From assembly GCF_014384745.1 (NCBI RefSeq), contig NZ_JACRSO010000004.1:186001-250000 (forward strand): a DNA stretch of 64,000 nt. The letters are read 5' to 3'. The position numbers and the translations under genes were made by a program. The notes beneath the pieces are model-generated. The model was not told the origin of the DNA. It searched no databases and saw only the letters and a list, made by a program, of their open reading frames with translations. Positions 1-9,398 of the stretch are shown piece by piece; within the stretch, counting starts at the first letter, position 1; each line of letters opens with the position of its first letter. This DNA is from Luoshenia tenuis (lineage in GTDB: Bacteria > Bacillota > Clostridia > Christensenellales > GCA-900066905).

Positions 1-447
1 ATGTGGGCCGGTTCCATCTCCCACAACAACATGACCGGCTGCGGCAACGGCGGCGATTTTGCCACCCACCTGATCGGCCACGAGCTCAGCGCGCGCTACG
101 ATGCGGCGCACGGCGCGACCCTGACCGCGGTTTGGGGCGCCTGGGCGCGGTATGTGATGAGCGAAAATGTGCTGCGCTTTGCGCAGTACGCCGTTAACGT
201 TTGGGGCTGCGACTTTGATTCGGCCGATCCCGAGCGCACGGCGCTTGCGGGTATCGCCTGCACGGAGAAATTCTTCGCCTCCATCGGCATGCCCATCAAC
301 ATCCCCCAGATCCAGAGCGGCGTGACCGAGGAGGATATGGCGGCGATGGCGGACATGTGCGTGTCCCGCGGGCGTACGGCCATTGGCGGGTTTAAAAAGC
401 TGAGCCGGGATGATGTGTACAACATCTACGTGGCGGCCAACCGCTAA
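1..447 (+). CDS. Iron-containing alcohol dehydrogenase (butanol dehydrogenase type), 3' part
   Basis: The reading frame is open at the window edge, so only the last 148 residues are seen; the ATG at base 1 is internal. The visible part is the helical metal-binding half of a group III iron-dependent alcohol dehydrogenase. It contains a GHELSARYDAAHG segment (about residues 26-38) with the two histidines that ligate Fe or Zn in this family, after a GGDFATH run that resembles the GDWATH of YqhD/BdhA-like NAD(P)H butanol dehydrogenases. The likely role is cytoplasmic reduction of aldehydes to alcohols. The N-terminal Rossmann-like half lies outside the window. A strong hairpin follows the stop codon, so this is the end of its transcript. 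Subfamily and substrate are inferred. Confidence 0.88.
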   Translation: MWAGSISHNNMTGCGNGGDFATHLIGHELSARYDAAHGATLTAVWGAWARYVMSENVLRFAQYAVNVWGCDFDSADPERTALAGIACTEKFFASIGMPINIPQIQSGVTEEDMAAMADMCVSRGRTAIGGFKKLSRDDVYNIYVAANR

Positions 448-489
448 GGGATAAAAGAGAAGTAAGGGAAAAGAGCCGGAAGGTAGACC

Positions 490-538
490 GGGCGGCGGGC
501 GCAGCGCCTTTGCCGCCCGCCCCCGCAGCTCTTTTTTA
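490..538 (+). terminator. Rho-independent terminator of the alcohol dehydrogenase gene
   Basis: GGGCGGC (490-496) pairs with GCCGCCC (512-518), and a run of six T follows at 531-537. Confidence 0.6.
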
Positions 539-557
539 ATGATCCCAACCGGGCGTG

Positions 558-595
558 AAAAAGCCGCCCCCCGTTTTTGGGGGACGGCTTTTGTC
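558..595 (-). terminator. Terminator downstream of mrp
   Basis: AAAGCCG and CGGCTTT arms enclose a CCCCCC/GGGGG inner stem. Read on the minus strand it ends in five T, as expected after the convergent mrp gene. Confidence 0.75.
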
Positions 596-624
596 TTGCG
601 GAAAAGCTATACGCCCGGTGCGCT

Positions 625-1458
625 TTACAGCGCCTCCACCTGGTCGGCCGCGGCGTCCAGATAATCGCCGTTATACAGCTCGATCAGCCCGCCGTCGCAG
701 GCGGCAGCCAGGTGCGGATCCACGGGCAGCTTGCCCAGCACCTTCAGGCCGTACTTTTCGGCGATCTCGTCGATATGGCTCTCGCCAAAGGCCTTGATCT
801 GCTTGCCGCAGTCCGGGCAGACCACATAGCTCATATTCTCCACCAGGCCCAGGATGGGAATATTCATCATATTGGCCATGTTGACCGCCTTTTCCACGAT
901 CATCCCCACCAGTTCCTGCGGGGAGGCCACGATGATGATCCCGTCCAGGGGAATGGACTGGAAGACGGTCAGCGGCACATCGCCGGTTCCCGGAGGCATG
1001 TCCACAAACATATAGTCCACGTCGTTCCAGATCACGTCCGTCCAGAACTGCTTGACCGTACCCGCCAGAATTGGTCCGCGCCAGACCACAGGATCGGTAT
1101 CGTTTTCCAGCAGCAGGTTGATGCTCATCACGTCGATCCCGGTCTTGGTGCGCACGGGATAGATGCCATCCTCGCTGCCCGTGGCCTTTTCCTTAATGCC
1201 AAAGGCCTTGGGGATGGAGGGGCCGGTGATATCCGCATCCAGGATCGCCGCGTGTTTGCCGCGCCGCTGCAGGCCCACGGCCATCAGCGAGGTGACCAGG
1301 GACTTGCCCACGCCGCCCTTGCCGCTGACCACGCCCACCACCTTTTTAATGCTGCTGAGCTGATGGGGCTTCTCCAAAAAATCCTGCGGGGCCATGCGGG
1401 AGGGGCAATCCTCTCCACAAGTCTCGCAATTGTGCGTGCAATTTTCAGCTTCCGCCAT
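625..1458 (-). CDS. mrp: Mrp/NBP35-family iron-sulfur carrier ATPase
   Basis: P-loop ATPase of the Mrp/ApbC/NBP35 family, which binds and delivers 4Fe-4S clusters to apoproteins in the cytoplasm. The N-terminus is Cys-rich (CTHNCETCGEDC, about residues 7-18), like NBP35. Next come the deviant Walker A GKGGVGKS (about 47-54), a DADITGPS switch segment and VDMPPGTGD. The C-terminal CPDC motif (about 218-221) is the pair that holds the bridging cluster. Start choice: ATG at 1458 has AAGGAG eight bases upstream; a GTG nine bases further upstream lacks that spacing. Length (277 aa) is normal. The gene is monocistronic, with a terminator behind it and repeats in front. Confidence 0.95.
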   Translation of the reverse strand: MAEAENCTHNCETCGEDCPSRMAPQDFLEKPHQLSSIKKVVGVVSGKGGVGKSLVTSLMAVGLQRRGKHAAILDADITGPSIPKAFGIKEKATGSEDGIYPVRTKTGIDVMSINLLLENDTDPVVWRGPILAGTVKQFWTDVIWNDVDYMFVDMPPGTGDVPLTVFQSIPLDGIIIVASPQELVGMIVEKAVNMANMMNIPILGLVENMSYVVCPDCGKQIKAFGESHIDEIAEKYGLKVLGKLPVDPHLAAACDGGLIELYNGDYLDAAADQVEAL

Positions 1459-1540
1459 GTGTTCCACTCCTTCACATACAAAGCATAAGCCCCTAAGTAT
1501 TGGGCATATGTCTAAAATTAAGCATACTGCCCAAGCGCCG

Positions 1541-1955
1541 GTTTGTCAAGAGGGGGGCTAGCGCCCTTTTAGCCGCTCCTATCGTTTACGGGTTTAGGTG
1601 CGCAGAGGCCCGCCAAAGACAAGGGAAGGCGGCCCGTCTTTTGAGGGGGGCTAGCGCCCTTTTAGCCGCTCCTATCGTTTACGGGTTTAGGTGCGCAGAG
1701 GCCCGCCAAAGACAAGGGAAGGCGGCCCGTCTTTTGAGGGGGGCTAGCGCCCGTCTGACCGCTCCCACCGTTTACGGGTTTCGGTGCGCAGAGGCCCGCC
1801 AAAGACAAGGGAAAGGGGCCCGTCTTTTGAGGGGGCTAGCGCCCTTTTAGCCACTCCCACCGTTTGCGGGTTTAGGTGCGCAGAGGCCCGCCAAAGACAA
1901 GGGAAAGGGGCCCGTCTTTTGAGGGGGGCTAACGCCCGCTTGACCGCGCGTTGCG
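1541..1955. repeat. 93-bp tandem repeat, about 4.4 copies
   Basis: Units begin GCGCCCTTTTAGCC at 1561, 1654, 1747 and 1839, with a partial one at 1932 (periods 93, 93, 92, 93). The unit length is a multiple of three, so a frame stays open through most of the array, but the one-base slip at 1839 and the absence of a ribosome binding site argue against coding. A partial further copy of the unit occurs at about 2211-2262. Confidence 0.9.
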
Positions 1956-1979
1956 CTTGTGGTTTTCGGCGGGCAGAAG

Positions 1980-2382
1980 CCTGGCCATTGCCATACCTGT
2001 CATTCCGAAGCCGCAGGCGAGGAATCTTTTGACAACTGGTTTGCCTTTCTTACCTCTGTACAGCGGCGATCAAGCGCTGCCCAGTATCGACGCGTGAGAT
2101 TCTTCGCTGCGGGGCTGCCGCCGCTGAACCGCGCTCTACCTTGTCCGCACCCCGACGCCACCGCCCGCCATCAGCTTTGCTTTTTTCCGCCCTCCGCTCT
2201 GAATGACAGGGCTAGCGCCCTTTTAGCCGCTCCCACCGTTTGCGGGTTTCGGTGCGCAAAGGCCTGGCCATTGCCATACCTGTCATTCCGAAGCCGCAGG
2301 CGAGGAATCTTTTGACAACTGGTTTGCCTTTCTTACCTCTGTACAGCGGCGATCAAGCGCTGCCCAGTATCGATGTACGAGA
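1980..2382. repeat. Direct repeat pair carrying TGTCATTCCGA ends
   Basis: About 118 bp at 1980-2098 recur almost unchanged at 2263-2382 (offset 283). Both begin in GCCTGGCCATTGCC, contain TGTCATTCCGAAGC and end near GCCCAGTATCGA. An inverted end (CTGAATGACAGG) lies at about 2200. No gene is seen between the 93-bp array and the gene ending at 2470. Confidence 0.85.
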
Positions 2383-2469
2383 TTCCTTTTGCCCTCGCTC
2401 ACCTGCCCCGCAACGGCCCCTCTACCGCGCCCGGCTCCGCCTGCTGCAAACGCCCTCAACCCCGGCGCG

Positions 2470-3573
2470 CTACCCGCGCGGCAGGTTGCGGGCCATCCGG
2501 GCCATGCGCGGGTAGGCGTACGCAAAAAACTCCCGGTAGCTCTCGCAAAAGCGGTTGGGCCCCAGCGCGCCCCGTTCCTGCTCCCGGTGGCGGCGGCAGC
2601 CGCCCCGGCACAGGGCGCGCCACCGGCAATCCTGGCAAGCCGCCTCATGGCTGCGGCCCTCCTGCAAAAAACGGGCCAGCACCGGGCTCTTCATCAGCCG
2701 CGTCAGGGATTGTTCTTTCAGGTTGCCCATGCGCCACTCATCCAGCACGTAAAAGTCGCAGGGGTACACGCCCCCGTCGCTCTCCACCAGCAGATAGCCC
2801 CCGCATTCGCCCCGCATGTCGCAGGCCTCGGGCGGGCGGCCGGCCAGCATGCCCACATAGTTGTCAAACAGCCGGATCGATACGTATTTCCCCGCGTAAA
2901 ACGCCCGCTCGTATTCATCAAAACAGCCCTTGAGGAACCCCGCGTAATCCTCCGCCGTCAGCGAGTAGTCCGCCCCCGCCCCGCCAAAGTCGTCCAGGCA
3001 GGGGATGAACTGCAAAAAGCCGTAGGGCGCCAGCGCACGGAAAACCGCCTTGGGCGCTCTGGCCACCGGGCCCGAGACCACGCACAGGATGTTAAAGGCC
3101 ACCTTGTATTGCTCCAGCAGATGCGCGGCCCCCTGTACCCGCGCATAGCTGCCCGCCCCGTCCGCGCCGGGGCGCAGACTGTCGTGCAGGGCCTGCGGCC
3201 CATCCATGGACAGGCCCACTAAAAACCCGTGCTGCGCCAGGAAGGCCGCAAACGCCTCGTCCAGCGCGTATCCGTTGGTCTGCAGGGCGTAATGCACCGC
3301 AAGGCCCCGGGTGTTATACTCCCGCACCAGGGCCACAAAGTTCTGGAAATAGTCCAGCCCCGCCAGGGTAGGCTCGCCCCCCTGGAAGCCAAAGGTCACC
3401 GCCCCATCGGCATATTGGAAGGCGCGGCGCACCACCGCCCGGGCGGTCTCCCCGTCCATCACCCCGTAGGATTTCACCGCCCGCCTGTCGGATACGTCCG
3501 CATAAAAGCAGTAGCGGCAGCGCATATTGCACAGGCTGGACGCGGGTTTGATCAGCAACGTCAGCGGCGGCAT
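2470..3573 (-). CDS. Anaerobic sulfatase-maturase-like radical SAM/SPASM protein
   Basis: Radical SAM enzyme of the anSME group, which oxidises an active-site Cys or Ser of type I sulfatases to formylglycine without oxygen. The SAM-cluster motif CNMRCRYC is at residues 15-22, a GGEPTL stretch follows at about 66-71, and a C-terminal SPASM region carries many Cys (CDMRGEC, YPCDFY, CQDC, ALCRGGC) for two auxiliary 4Fe-4S clusters. Length (367 aa) fits the family. AAAGGAGG precedes the ATG. No sulfatase lies in the window, and the alkaline-phosphatase-fold gene at 56.6 kb has a Thr nucleophile motif rather than a C/S-x-P-x-R site. The target is therefore unknown, and a peptide-modifying SPASM role cannot be excluded. 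Confidence 0.85.
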   Translation of the reverse strand: MPPLTLLIKPASSLCNMRCRYCFYADVSDRRAVKSYGVMDGETARAVVRRAFQYADGAVTFGFQGGEPTLAGLDYFQNFVALVREYNTRGLAVHYALQTNGYALDEAFAAFLAQHGFLVGLSMDGPQALHDSLRPGADGAGSYARVQGAAHLLEQYKVAFNILCVVSGPVARAPKAVFRALAPYGFLQFIPCLDDFGGAGADYSLTAEDYAGFLKGCFDEYERAFYAGKYVSIRLFDNYVGMLAGRPPEACDMRGECGGYLLVESDGGVYPCDFYVLDEWRMGNLKEQSLTRLMKSPVLARFLQEGRSHEAACQDCRWRALCRGGCRRHREQERGALGPNRFCESYREFFAYAYPRMARMARNLPRG

Positions 3574-3699
3574 AGCGCCCCTCCTTTCCTCTTCTCTTGT
3601 AACCGTATCTTCCGGGCCTTTAGGCGGCTGCGCGCCCTTTCCCCCGCGCTGCGGCTTTTGTCCGCCCTCTTATCCACTCTTATAGTTCTGCGCTTCCAC

Positions 3700-4700
3700 G
3701 CGTTCGCCTTTTCCCTGTCATTCCGAGCCGCAGGCGAGGAATCTCTTGACGACCGCTTGGCCTTGCCCGTGCTCCGCCGCGTGGGTAAAGCGCCTTGGCG
3801 CCCTCTAATCTACGCCCGCACCGCCACATCCCCGGCAAATGCCCTTGCCTCCCTCCTTGGAGGGAGGTGGCAGGCCCGCCTGCCGGAGGGAGTCGCGTCC
3901 TCGGCCCGCACACGAGATTCTTCGCGCCAGCTTCGCTTCCGCTCTGAATGACAGACGCTATGCTTTACCTGTTCAATCCCTGCTCCACCCGCAGCCCTTG
4001 CTTTCCCCGTCATTCCGAGCCGCAGGCGAGGAATCTCTTGACAACCGCTTGGCCCTACCCATGCCCCGCCGTGCGGGTAAAGCGCCTTGGCGCCCTCTAA
4101 TCTACGCCCGCATCGCCACAGCCCCGGCAAATGCCCTCGCCGCCCTCCTTGGAGGGAGGTGGCAGGCCCCGCCTGCCGAAGGGAGTTGCGCCTCAGCCCG
4201 CGCTTTGCTCCGCAGCCCTTGCTTTCCCCGTCATTCCGAGCCTCGCGAGGAATCTCTTGACAACCACTTCGCCCTGCCCACACCTCGCCAGGCCGGCAAA
4301 GCGCCCTGCAATCTACGCCCCCGCCGCCACAGCCCCGGCAAATGCCCTTGCCTCCCTCCTGAGAGGGAGGTGGCAGGCCACGCCTGCCGGAGGGAGTCGC
4401 GTCCTCTCACACCGTGCCAAGATGGCAGAGCGTCTCCCCATGCTGTCTTATGCCGGGCCGTGCCCCGCTCATTCCCTTAAATCGCGCGGTTCAGACGCCG
4501 CACTCCCGCCCGCGCACAAGATTCTTCGCGCCAGCTTCGCTTCCGCTCTGAATGACAGACGCTATGCTTTACCCATTCAATGCCTGCTCCACCCGCATCC
4601 CTTGCTTTCCCCGTCATTCCGAGCCGCAGCGAGGCATTTCTTTACAACCACTTCACCTTGTCTGCACCTTACCAGGCTGGCAAAGCGCCCTCGAGGCCTT
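3700..4700. repeat. Gene-free block of nested intergenic repeats
   Basis: Four TGTCATTCCGAGC-type left ends (about 3717, 4010, 4231, 4613) and two inverted right ends (CTGAATGACAG, about 3946 and 4548) bracket copies of a double hairpin. In that hairpin CCTCCCTC pairs with GAGGGAGG and is followed by GGCAGGC/GCCTGCC (about 3847, 4145, 4353). Spacer text between them is also repeated (CGGGTAAAGCGCCTTGGC). Frames that cross the block are low-complexity and have no start signals. Confidence 0.85.
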
Positions 4701-4716
4701 TGTCTCCGCGCGGGCC

Positions 4717-5805
4717 TTAATCCAGCACCTGGTCGATCACACCGCCCCCCAGGCAGACCTCCCCATCGTAGAGCACCACGCTCTGCCCCGGGGTCACCGC
4801 CCGCTGGCGCGTTTCAAAGTCCACCCGCATCTCGTCCGGCCCGGTACGGGTAACCCGCACCCCCTGGTCGCCCTGGCGGTAGCGGAATTTGGCCGTGCAG
4901 CTGAACTGCTCCCGCGCCTCGTCCGGGTCAAAAAAGTGCAGCCCGTGGGCGATCAGCCCGCCCGAGTACAGCTCGGGCGCATCCTCTCCCTGGGCCACAT
5001 AGAGGACGTTGCGCTCCAAATCCTTGCGGATCACGAACCACCGCCGCCCATCGCCCTGGGCGTCCCCGCCGATGCCCAGGCCCCGCCGCTGGCCCAGCGT
5101 GTAGTACATCAGGCCCATGTGCTGGCCCACCACCCGGCCGGTGTGATAATCTAGCATCTGCCCGGGCTGGGCCGGCAGGTACTGGGAGAGGAACTGGCGA
5201 AAGTTCCGCTCGCCGATAAAGCAGATGCCGGTCGAATCCCGCTTGCCCGCGGTGGCCAGCCCCTCCTGGGCGGCCAGCGCCCGCACCTGTGCCTTGGTCA
5301 TCCCCCCCACCGGGAAGAGCGCCCTTCCCAGCGCCGCGGCCGGCACCTCGTATAAAAAGTAGCTCTGGTCCTTGCCCGGGTCCACCCCCCGCAGCAGGCG
5401 GGGCTTGCCCTGGGGCGCATCGCTGCGCACAAAGTGCCCGGTGGCGATCTTGTCCGCCCCTATGGAGAGGGCGAACTCCAAAAACGCCTTAAACTTGATC
5501 TCCCGGTTGCACAAAATATCCGGGTTGGGGGTGCGCCCCCGCTTATATTCCTCCAAGAAATGGGTAAACACCCGGTCCCAGTACTCCCGGGCAAAATCCA
5601 CCGTATAATAGGGGATGTCGATCACCTCGCACACCCGGCGCACGTCCGCAAAGTCCGCGTCCGAGGTACAGGCCCCCTCCTCGTCTTTTTCCTCCCAGTT
5701 TTTCATAAACACGCCGATGACCTCGTACCCCTGCCTTTTGAGCAGCAGAGCCGCCACCGAGGAATCCACTCCGCCCGAGAGGCCTACCACCACGCGCTGC
5801 GCCAT
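4717..5805 (-). CDS. mnmA: tRNA-specific 2-thiouridylase MnmA
   Basis: Catalyses ATP-dependent 2-thiolation of U34 in tRNA-Lys, -Glu and -Gln, using persulfide sulfur passed from a cysteine desulfurase. The PP-loop SGGVDSS is at residues 9-15. [16 protein letters not shown] (first catalytic Cys) and [10 protein letters not shown] (second catalytic Cys) follow, and the C-terminus [11 protein letters not shown] is typical of MnmA. Start choice: ATG at 5805 gives 362 residues beginning [12 protein letters not shown], the usual N-terminus. An in-frame ATG 102 bases upstream would add an unrelated low-complexity leader. The ribosome binding site is weak. Repeats flank both sides, so the gene is transcribed alone. 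Confidence 0.97.
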   Translation of the reverse strand: MAQRVVVGLSGGVDSSVAALLLKRQGYEVIGVFMKNWEEKDEEGACTSDADFADVRRVCEVIDIPYYTVDFAREYWDRVFTHFLEEYKRGRTPNPDILCNREIKFKAFLEFALSIGADKIATGHFVRSDAPQGKPRLLRGVDPGKDQSYFLYEVPAAALGRALFPVGGMTKAQVRALAAQEGLATAGKRDSTGICFIGERNFRQFLSQYLPAQPGQMLDYHTGRVVGQHMGLMYYTLGQRRGLGIGGDAQGDGRRWFVIRKDLERNVLYVAQGEDAPELYSGGLIAHGLHFFDPDEAREQFSCTAKFRYRQGDQGVRVTRTGPDEMRVDFETRQRAVTPGQSVVLYDGEVCLGGGVIDQVLD

Positions 5806-5919
5806 TTGACCACGCCCCGTTTCCTTAGGAATTTTGCCTTCATCCGCCCGCGCCCCGCCGGCCCGGGCGTTTCTTTCATTATAGCTTGCGCCAGCCGCCA
5901 AAAGCAATGGGGCTGTCGC

Positions 5920-6870
5920 CCCTCTTACCGCTCATTTCTTAACTATCCCCCCCATCGTTCGCACCCGCCATGCGCTTTCCCTTTCGCCCCAGGCCTCCAT
6001 GTGCGCATCGCCCGCTGTGAGCCATTCTCTTGTCATTCCGAGCGCAGCGCGGAATCTCCTGGCAATTCCCTAGCCCCGTCTGCACCGAGCCTTTAAAGTG
6101 TTATCCTCACCCTCGTTCGCCACGAGCTTTCCCTATTCATTCCTTCTTTGCATACTGGGCTTACGCCTCTTTTTCCACTCATTTCTTATCTGTCCCCCAA
6201 TCGTTCGCGCCCGCCATGGGCTTTCTTCTTTATTCCTCCTTTCGCATATCGGGCTTACGTCCCTCTTACCGCTCATTTCTTAACTGTCCCCCAATCGTTC
6301 GCGCCTGCCATGGGCTTTCCCTTTCGCCCAGGCCTCCATGTGCGCATCGCCCGCCGTGAGCCGTTCTCTTGTCATTCCGAGCGCAGCGCGGAATCTCCTG
6401 GAAATTCCCTAGCCCCGTCTGCACCGAGCCTTTAAAGTGTTATCCCCACCCTCGCTCGCCACGAGCTTTCCCTATTCATTCCTTCTTGGCATATCGGGCT
6501 GTCGCCCCTCTTACCGCTCATTTCTTATCTGTCCCCTCATCATTCGCTCCCGCCATGCGCTTTCTTCTTTATTCCTCCTTCGCATGACGGGCTTACGCCC
6601 CTCTTACCGCTCATTTCTTATCTACCCCCCATTCGTTCGTGCCCGCCATGCGCTTTCTTCTTTATCCCCCTTTCGCATGACGGGCTTACGCCCCTCTTAC
6701 CGCTCATTTCTTAACTATCCCCCATTCGTTCGCGCCCGCCACGGGCTTTCCCTTTCGCCCCAGGCCTCCATGTGCGCATCGCCCGCCGTGAGCCACTCTC
6801 TTGTCATTCCGAGCGCAGCGCGGAATCTCTTGACAACCTATTGGCCCTGCCCGCGCCCGCAGGCAAAGTG
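5920..6870. repeat. Tandem degenerate repeats, pyrimidine-rich on plus strand
   Basis: Recurrent text such as CTCTTACCGCTCATTTCTTA (about 5920, 6260, 6510, 6600, 6690) alternates with TGTCATTCCGAGC ends (6033, 6371, 6801) and CACGAGCTTTCCCTATTC (6121, 6461). Frames read through it are Pro/Ser/Arg-rich and differ between copies by frameshifts, so no gene is called. Confidence 0.85.
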
Positions 6871-6875
6871 ACCGC

Positions 6876-7560
6876 CTGTACCGTCTGATTTGACCCTATA
6901 CCGCCCACAGCTCCGCCAATGCCCTTGCCTCCCTCTTGGGAGGGAGGTGGCAGGCCCCGCCTGCCGGAGGAAGTCGCGCCTCACACCGCAAAACGTCTCC
7001 CCATGCTGTCTTACGCTGTGCCGCGCCCTTACTCGTCCCCCTAAACCGCGCGGTTCAAACGCCGCGCCCCCGCCCACGCACGAGATTCTTCGCGCAAGCT
7101 TCGCTTCCGCTCTGAATGACAGGTATTGCGTCGTCTAATTTAAGCCTACACCGCCCACAGCTCCGCCAATGCCCTTGCCTCCCTCCTGGGAGGGAGGTGG
7201 CAGGCCCCGCCTGCCGGAGGGAGTTGCGCCCCGCACCGTGCCAAGATGGCAAAACGTCTCCCCACGCTGTCTTACGCTGTGCCGCGCCCTTACTCGTCCC
7301 CCTAAACCGCGCGGTTCAAACGCCGCGCCCCCGCCCGCGCACGAGGTTCTTCGCGCAAGCTTCGCTTCCGCTCTGAACGACAGGTGTTGCGTCGTCTAAT
7401 TTAAGCCTACACCGCCCACAGCTCCGCCAATGCCCTTGCCTCCCTCCTGGGAGGGAGGTGGCAGGCCCCGCCTGCCGGAGGGAGTTGCGGTCCCGCCCGT
7501 TTGCTTTCCCCGTCATTCCAAGCGCAGCGCGGAATCTCTCGGCAATCCCTTGGCCCCGTC
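6876..7560. repeat. 261-bp tandem repeat containing the double hairpin
   Basis: AATTTAAGCCTACACCGCCC recurs at 7137 and 7398 (period 261), with a diverged third copy at about 6885. Each unit holds one CCTCCCTC/GAGGGAGG plus GGCAGGC/GCCTGCC double hairpin (6929, 7179, 7439) and ends in an inverted CTGAATGACAGG end (7113, 7375). Confidence 0.88.
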
Positions 7561-7715
7561 TGCACCGAGCCTCAAAAATTATCCTCGCCCGTACCCGCCA
7601 GCTGCCGTTCTACTTACTCTCACATTCATCCCTTTTACCGCTCCGCGCATTTCCTCCCGCCAAACGCCTGCGCCCGGGCACAGCCTTATCCTTTTTATCC
7701 CGCCCAGGCAAAGGA

Positions 7716-7746
7716 TAAGGCCGCAGGGCAATCCCTGCGGCCTTGG
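7716..7746 (-). terminator. Hairpin after the first collagen-like gene
   Basis: AAGGCCGCAGGG and CCCTGCGGCCTT form a perfect 12-bp stem with a four-base loop. The T-tract on the minus strand is short. Confidence 0.6.
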
Positions 7747-7773
7747 TTTGGCTCGGCAAATTTAATCTAAAAC

Positions 7774-9231
7774 CTAGCCGTCGCCCAGGCGAACCACGGT
7801 CAACGCCGCTTCCTGGAAGCTGAAGCCATCCTGGTTGACCACCATCTCCAGGTTCGAAGGCGTGCTGGTCACCCGGAAGGGCATGGAAAAGCTAACTGTA
7901 GCGATCTCCGAAGAGGCTGTAAACGAGTGCCGCGCAATGGCGCCGGCCACCATCGTCCCGTTCAGGTTCATCTGCACCTCGGCCAGCGCCGGGATGGACG
8001 TGCCCGCATTGGGCGTGACCGATGCGCTGAACGTGGCCTGATAAATGCCGGGCTGTAAAATCTGCACCTGCGGGTCCCCCGCGTTATGGGTGATGGAATT
8101 ACCCACCAGCAGCGGCGTATCGGTAAAGATCAGGTTGCCGCCCGCGGCCGGGGACTGGCTGGAAGGGTCTACCGCCGCCAGTACGTCCAGCGTACCGCCC
8201 CCGCCCGGTTCGCCCTGAGGGATCACAAAGTCGAATATCGCGTTGTTCTCGTCGCCAACGTTGGTCACCTGCGCGTCCGTCCCCGGGTCGCCGGTGGTAA
8301 CGGTGCCGATCTGGATCGTGGCTGCCGGACCCGTGGGGCCAGTGGGGCCTTCTCCGCCGCCTGCGCCTTCCGGGCCTGTCGGGCCGGTGGGGCCTTCAGC
8401 ACCTTCTGGGCCTGTCGGGCCGGTAGGGCCTTCAGCGCCCGCCGCGCCTTCCGGGCCTGTCGGACCCGTCGCACCATCCGTACCTGTCGGACCGGTAGGG
8501 CCAACCTCACCCTGCGCTCCCGCATCTCCTGTGGGGCCAGTGGGGCCTTCAGCGCCCGCCGCGCCTTCCGGGCCCGTGGGACCGGTGGGGCCAACCTCAC
8601 CCTGCGCTCCCGCATCTCCCGTGGGGCCGGTGGGGCCTTCAGCGCCCGCCGGGCCAGTAGGGCCGGTCGCTCCGTCTACTCCATCTGCTCCCGCAGGGCC
8701 GGTGGGCCCTGTCGCTCCGTCGGCTCCATCCGCTCCTGCCGGGCCGGTGGGCCCTGTCGCTCCGTCGGCTCCATCCGCTCCTGCCGGGCCGGTAGGGCCA
8801 GTTGCTCCGTCGGCTCCATCCGCTCCTGCTGGGCCAGTGGGGCCCATCTCGCCATCCGCGCCGGTCTCTCCGGCAAACCCCTGGTCGCCCTGTCTACCCT
8901 GCGCACCGGTGGCTCCGATACTCCCTGCGGGGCCCGGAGGGCCAGCGGGGCCGGTAGGTCCGGTAGCGCCAGCTGGGATCACAAAGTCCAGCACGTGCTC
9001 CGGCCCGCCCGTCCGGTCAATCACCTGGGCCTGCGTGCCCGGCTCTCCTGTCAGCGTCTGGTTGATGATAATGGTATCCGCGTTGCCAGCCGCGCCCGTA
9101 GGCCCGGTAGGCCCAATGGGGCCGCGCCTTCCCTGGGGCCCGGTGGGTCCAGGGCAGCAGCACGCCGGTGGGCAAGGCGGTGGACAAGGCGGACGGCAGC
9201 AGTTCTGTGGCCGGTTGCAATAATCGCTCAT
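7774..9231 (-). CDS. Collagen-like (Gly-X-Y) spore-surface protein with C-terminal jelly-roll-like domain
   Basis: 485 residues, BclA-like in plan. Residues 1-28 are Cys/Pro-rich ([12 protein letters not shown]). A short Gly-X-Y tract, then a module ending VLDFVIPAG (about 50-90), then a long Gly-Pro-Thr tract to about 300 follow. A second copy of the module ends IFDFVIPQG (about 305-345). The C-terminal 140 residues are beta-rich and non-repetitive, like the trimerising head of exosporium proteins. GAAGGAG stands nine bases before the ATG. The promoter upstream fits sigma-K, so expression in the mother cell late in sporulation is inferred. Cys-rich N-termini in such proteins probably cross-link or anchor them. 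There is no signal peptide, which agrees with assembly from the mother-cell cytoplasm. The long antisense open frames here are artefacts of the repeats. Confidence 0.9.
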   Translation of the reverse strand: MSDYCNRPQNCCRPPCPPPCPPACCCPGPTGPQGRRGPIGPTGPTGAAGNADTIIINQTLTGEPGTQAQVIDRTGGPEHVLDFVIPAGATGPTGPAGPPGPAGSIGATGAQGRQGDQGFAGETGADGEMGPTGPAGADGADGATGPTGPAGADGADGATGPTGPAGADGADGATGPTGPAGADGVDGATGPTGPAGAEGPTGPTGDAGAQGEVGPTGPTGPEGAAGAEGPTGPTGDAGAQGEVGPTGPTGTDGATGPTGPEGAAGAEGPTGPTGPEGAEGPTGPTGPEGAGGGEGPTGPTGPAATIQIGTVTTGDPGTDAQVTNVGDENNAIFDFVIPQGEPGGGGTLDVLAAVDPSSQSPAAGGNLIFTDTPLLVGNSITHNAGDPQVQILQPGIYQATFSASVTPNAGTSIPALAEVQMNLNGTMVAGAIARHSFTASSEIATVSFSMPFRVTSTPSNLEMVVNQDGFSFQEAALTVVRLGDG

Positions 9232-9273
9232 ATTCTTCCACTCCTTCGGGATATATCTTCCCTTTTCTTCATC

Positions 9274-9303
9274 TATAGTATATGGATATCCCCCGCTTGG
9301 CGT
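9274..9303 (-). promoter_or_regulatory. Sigma-K-like promoter of the first collagen-like gene
   Basis: On the minus strand AC (9303-9302) is followed after exactly 17 bases by CATATACTATA (9284-9274), fitting the sigma-K consensus AC-N16/17-CATANNNTA. The same spacing and almost the same -10 recur before the second collagen gene at 14.1 kb. Confidence 0.72.
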
Positions 9304-9344
9304 GCGGGCTATCTATGTGAAAAACGCCGCGCTCCCCCCACGCC

Positions 9345-9378
9345 AAAAAGCGGCCCCCCGCCTATGCGGGAGACCGCT
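9345..9378 (-). terminator. Duplicated terminator of the binding-protein gene
   Basis: AGCGG/CCGCT and CCCGC/GCGGG arms with a T-run on the minus strand. It is a near-identical copy of the hairpin at 10841-10874. Confidence 0.7.
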
Positions 9379-9398
9379 GCCCCTGCTTCGTTCAAATT

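Noticed and set aside
577..1488. 303-codon frame antisense to mrp
   Set aside because: Mrp motifs are complete on the minus strand; the antisense product is His/Arg/Gly-rich without motifs.
1541..1955. 93-bp array as a CRISPR
   Set aside because: Units are nearly identical over their whole length, with no variable spacers; it is a simple tandem repeat.
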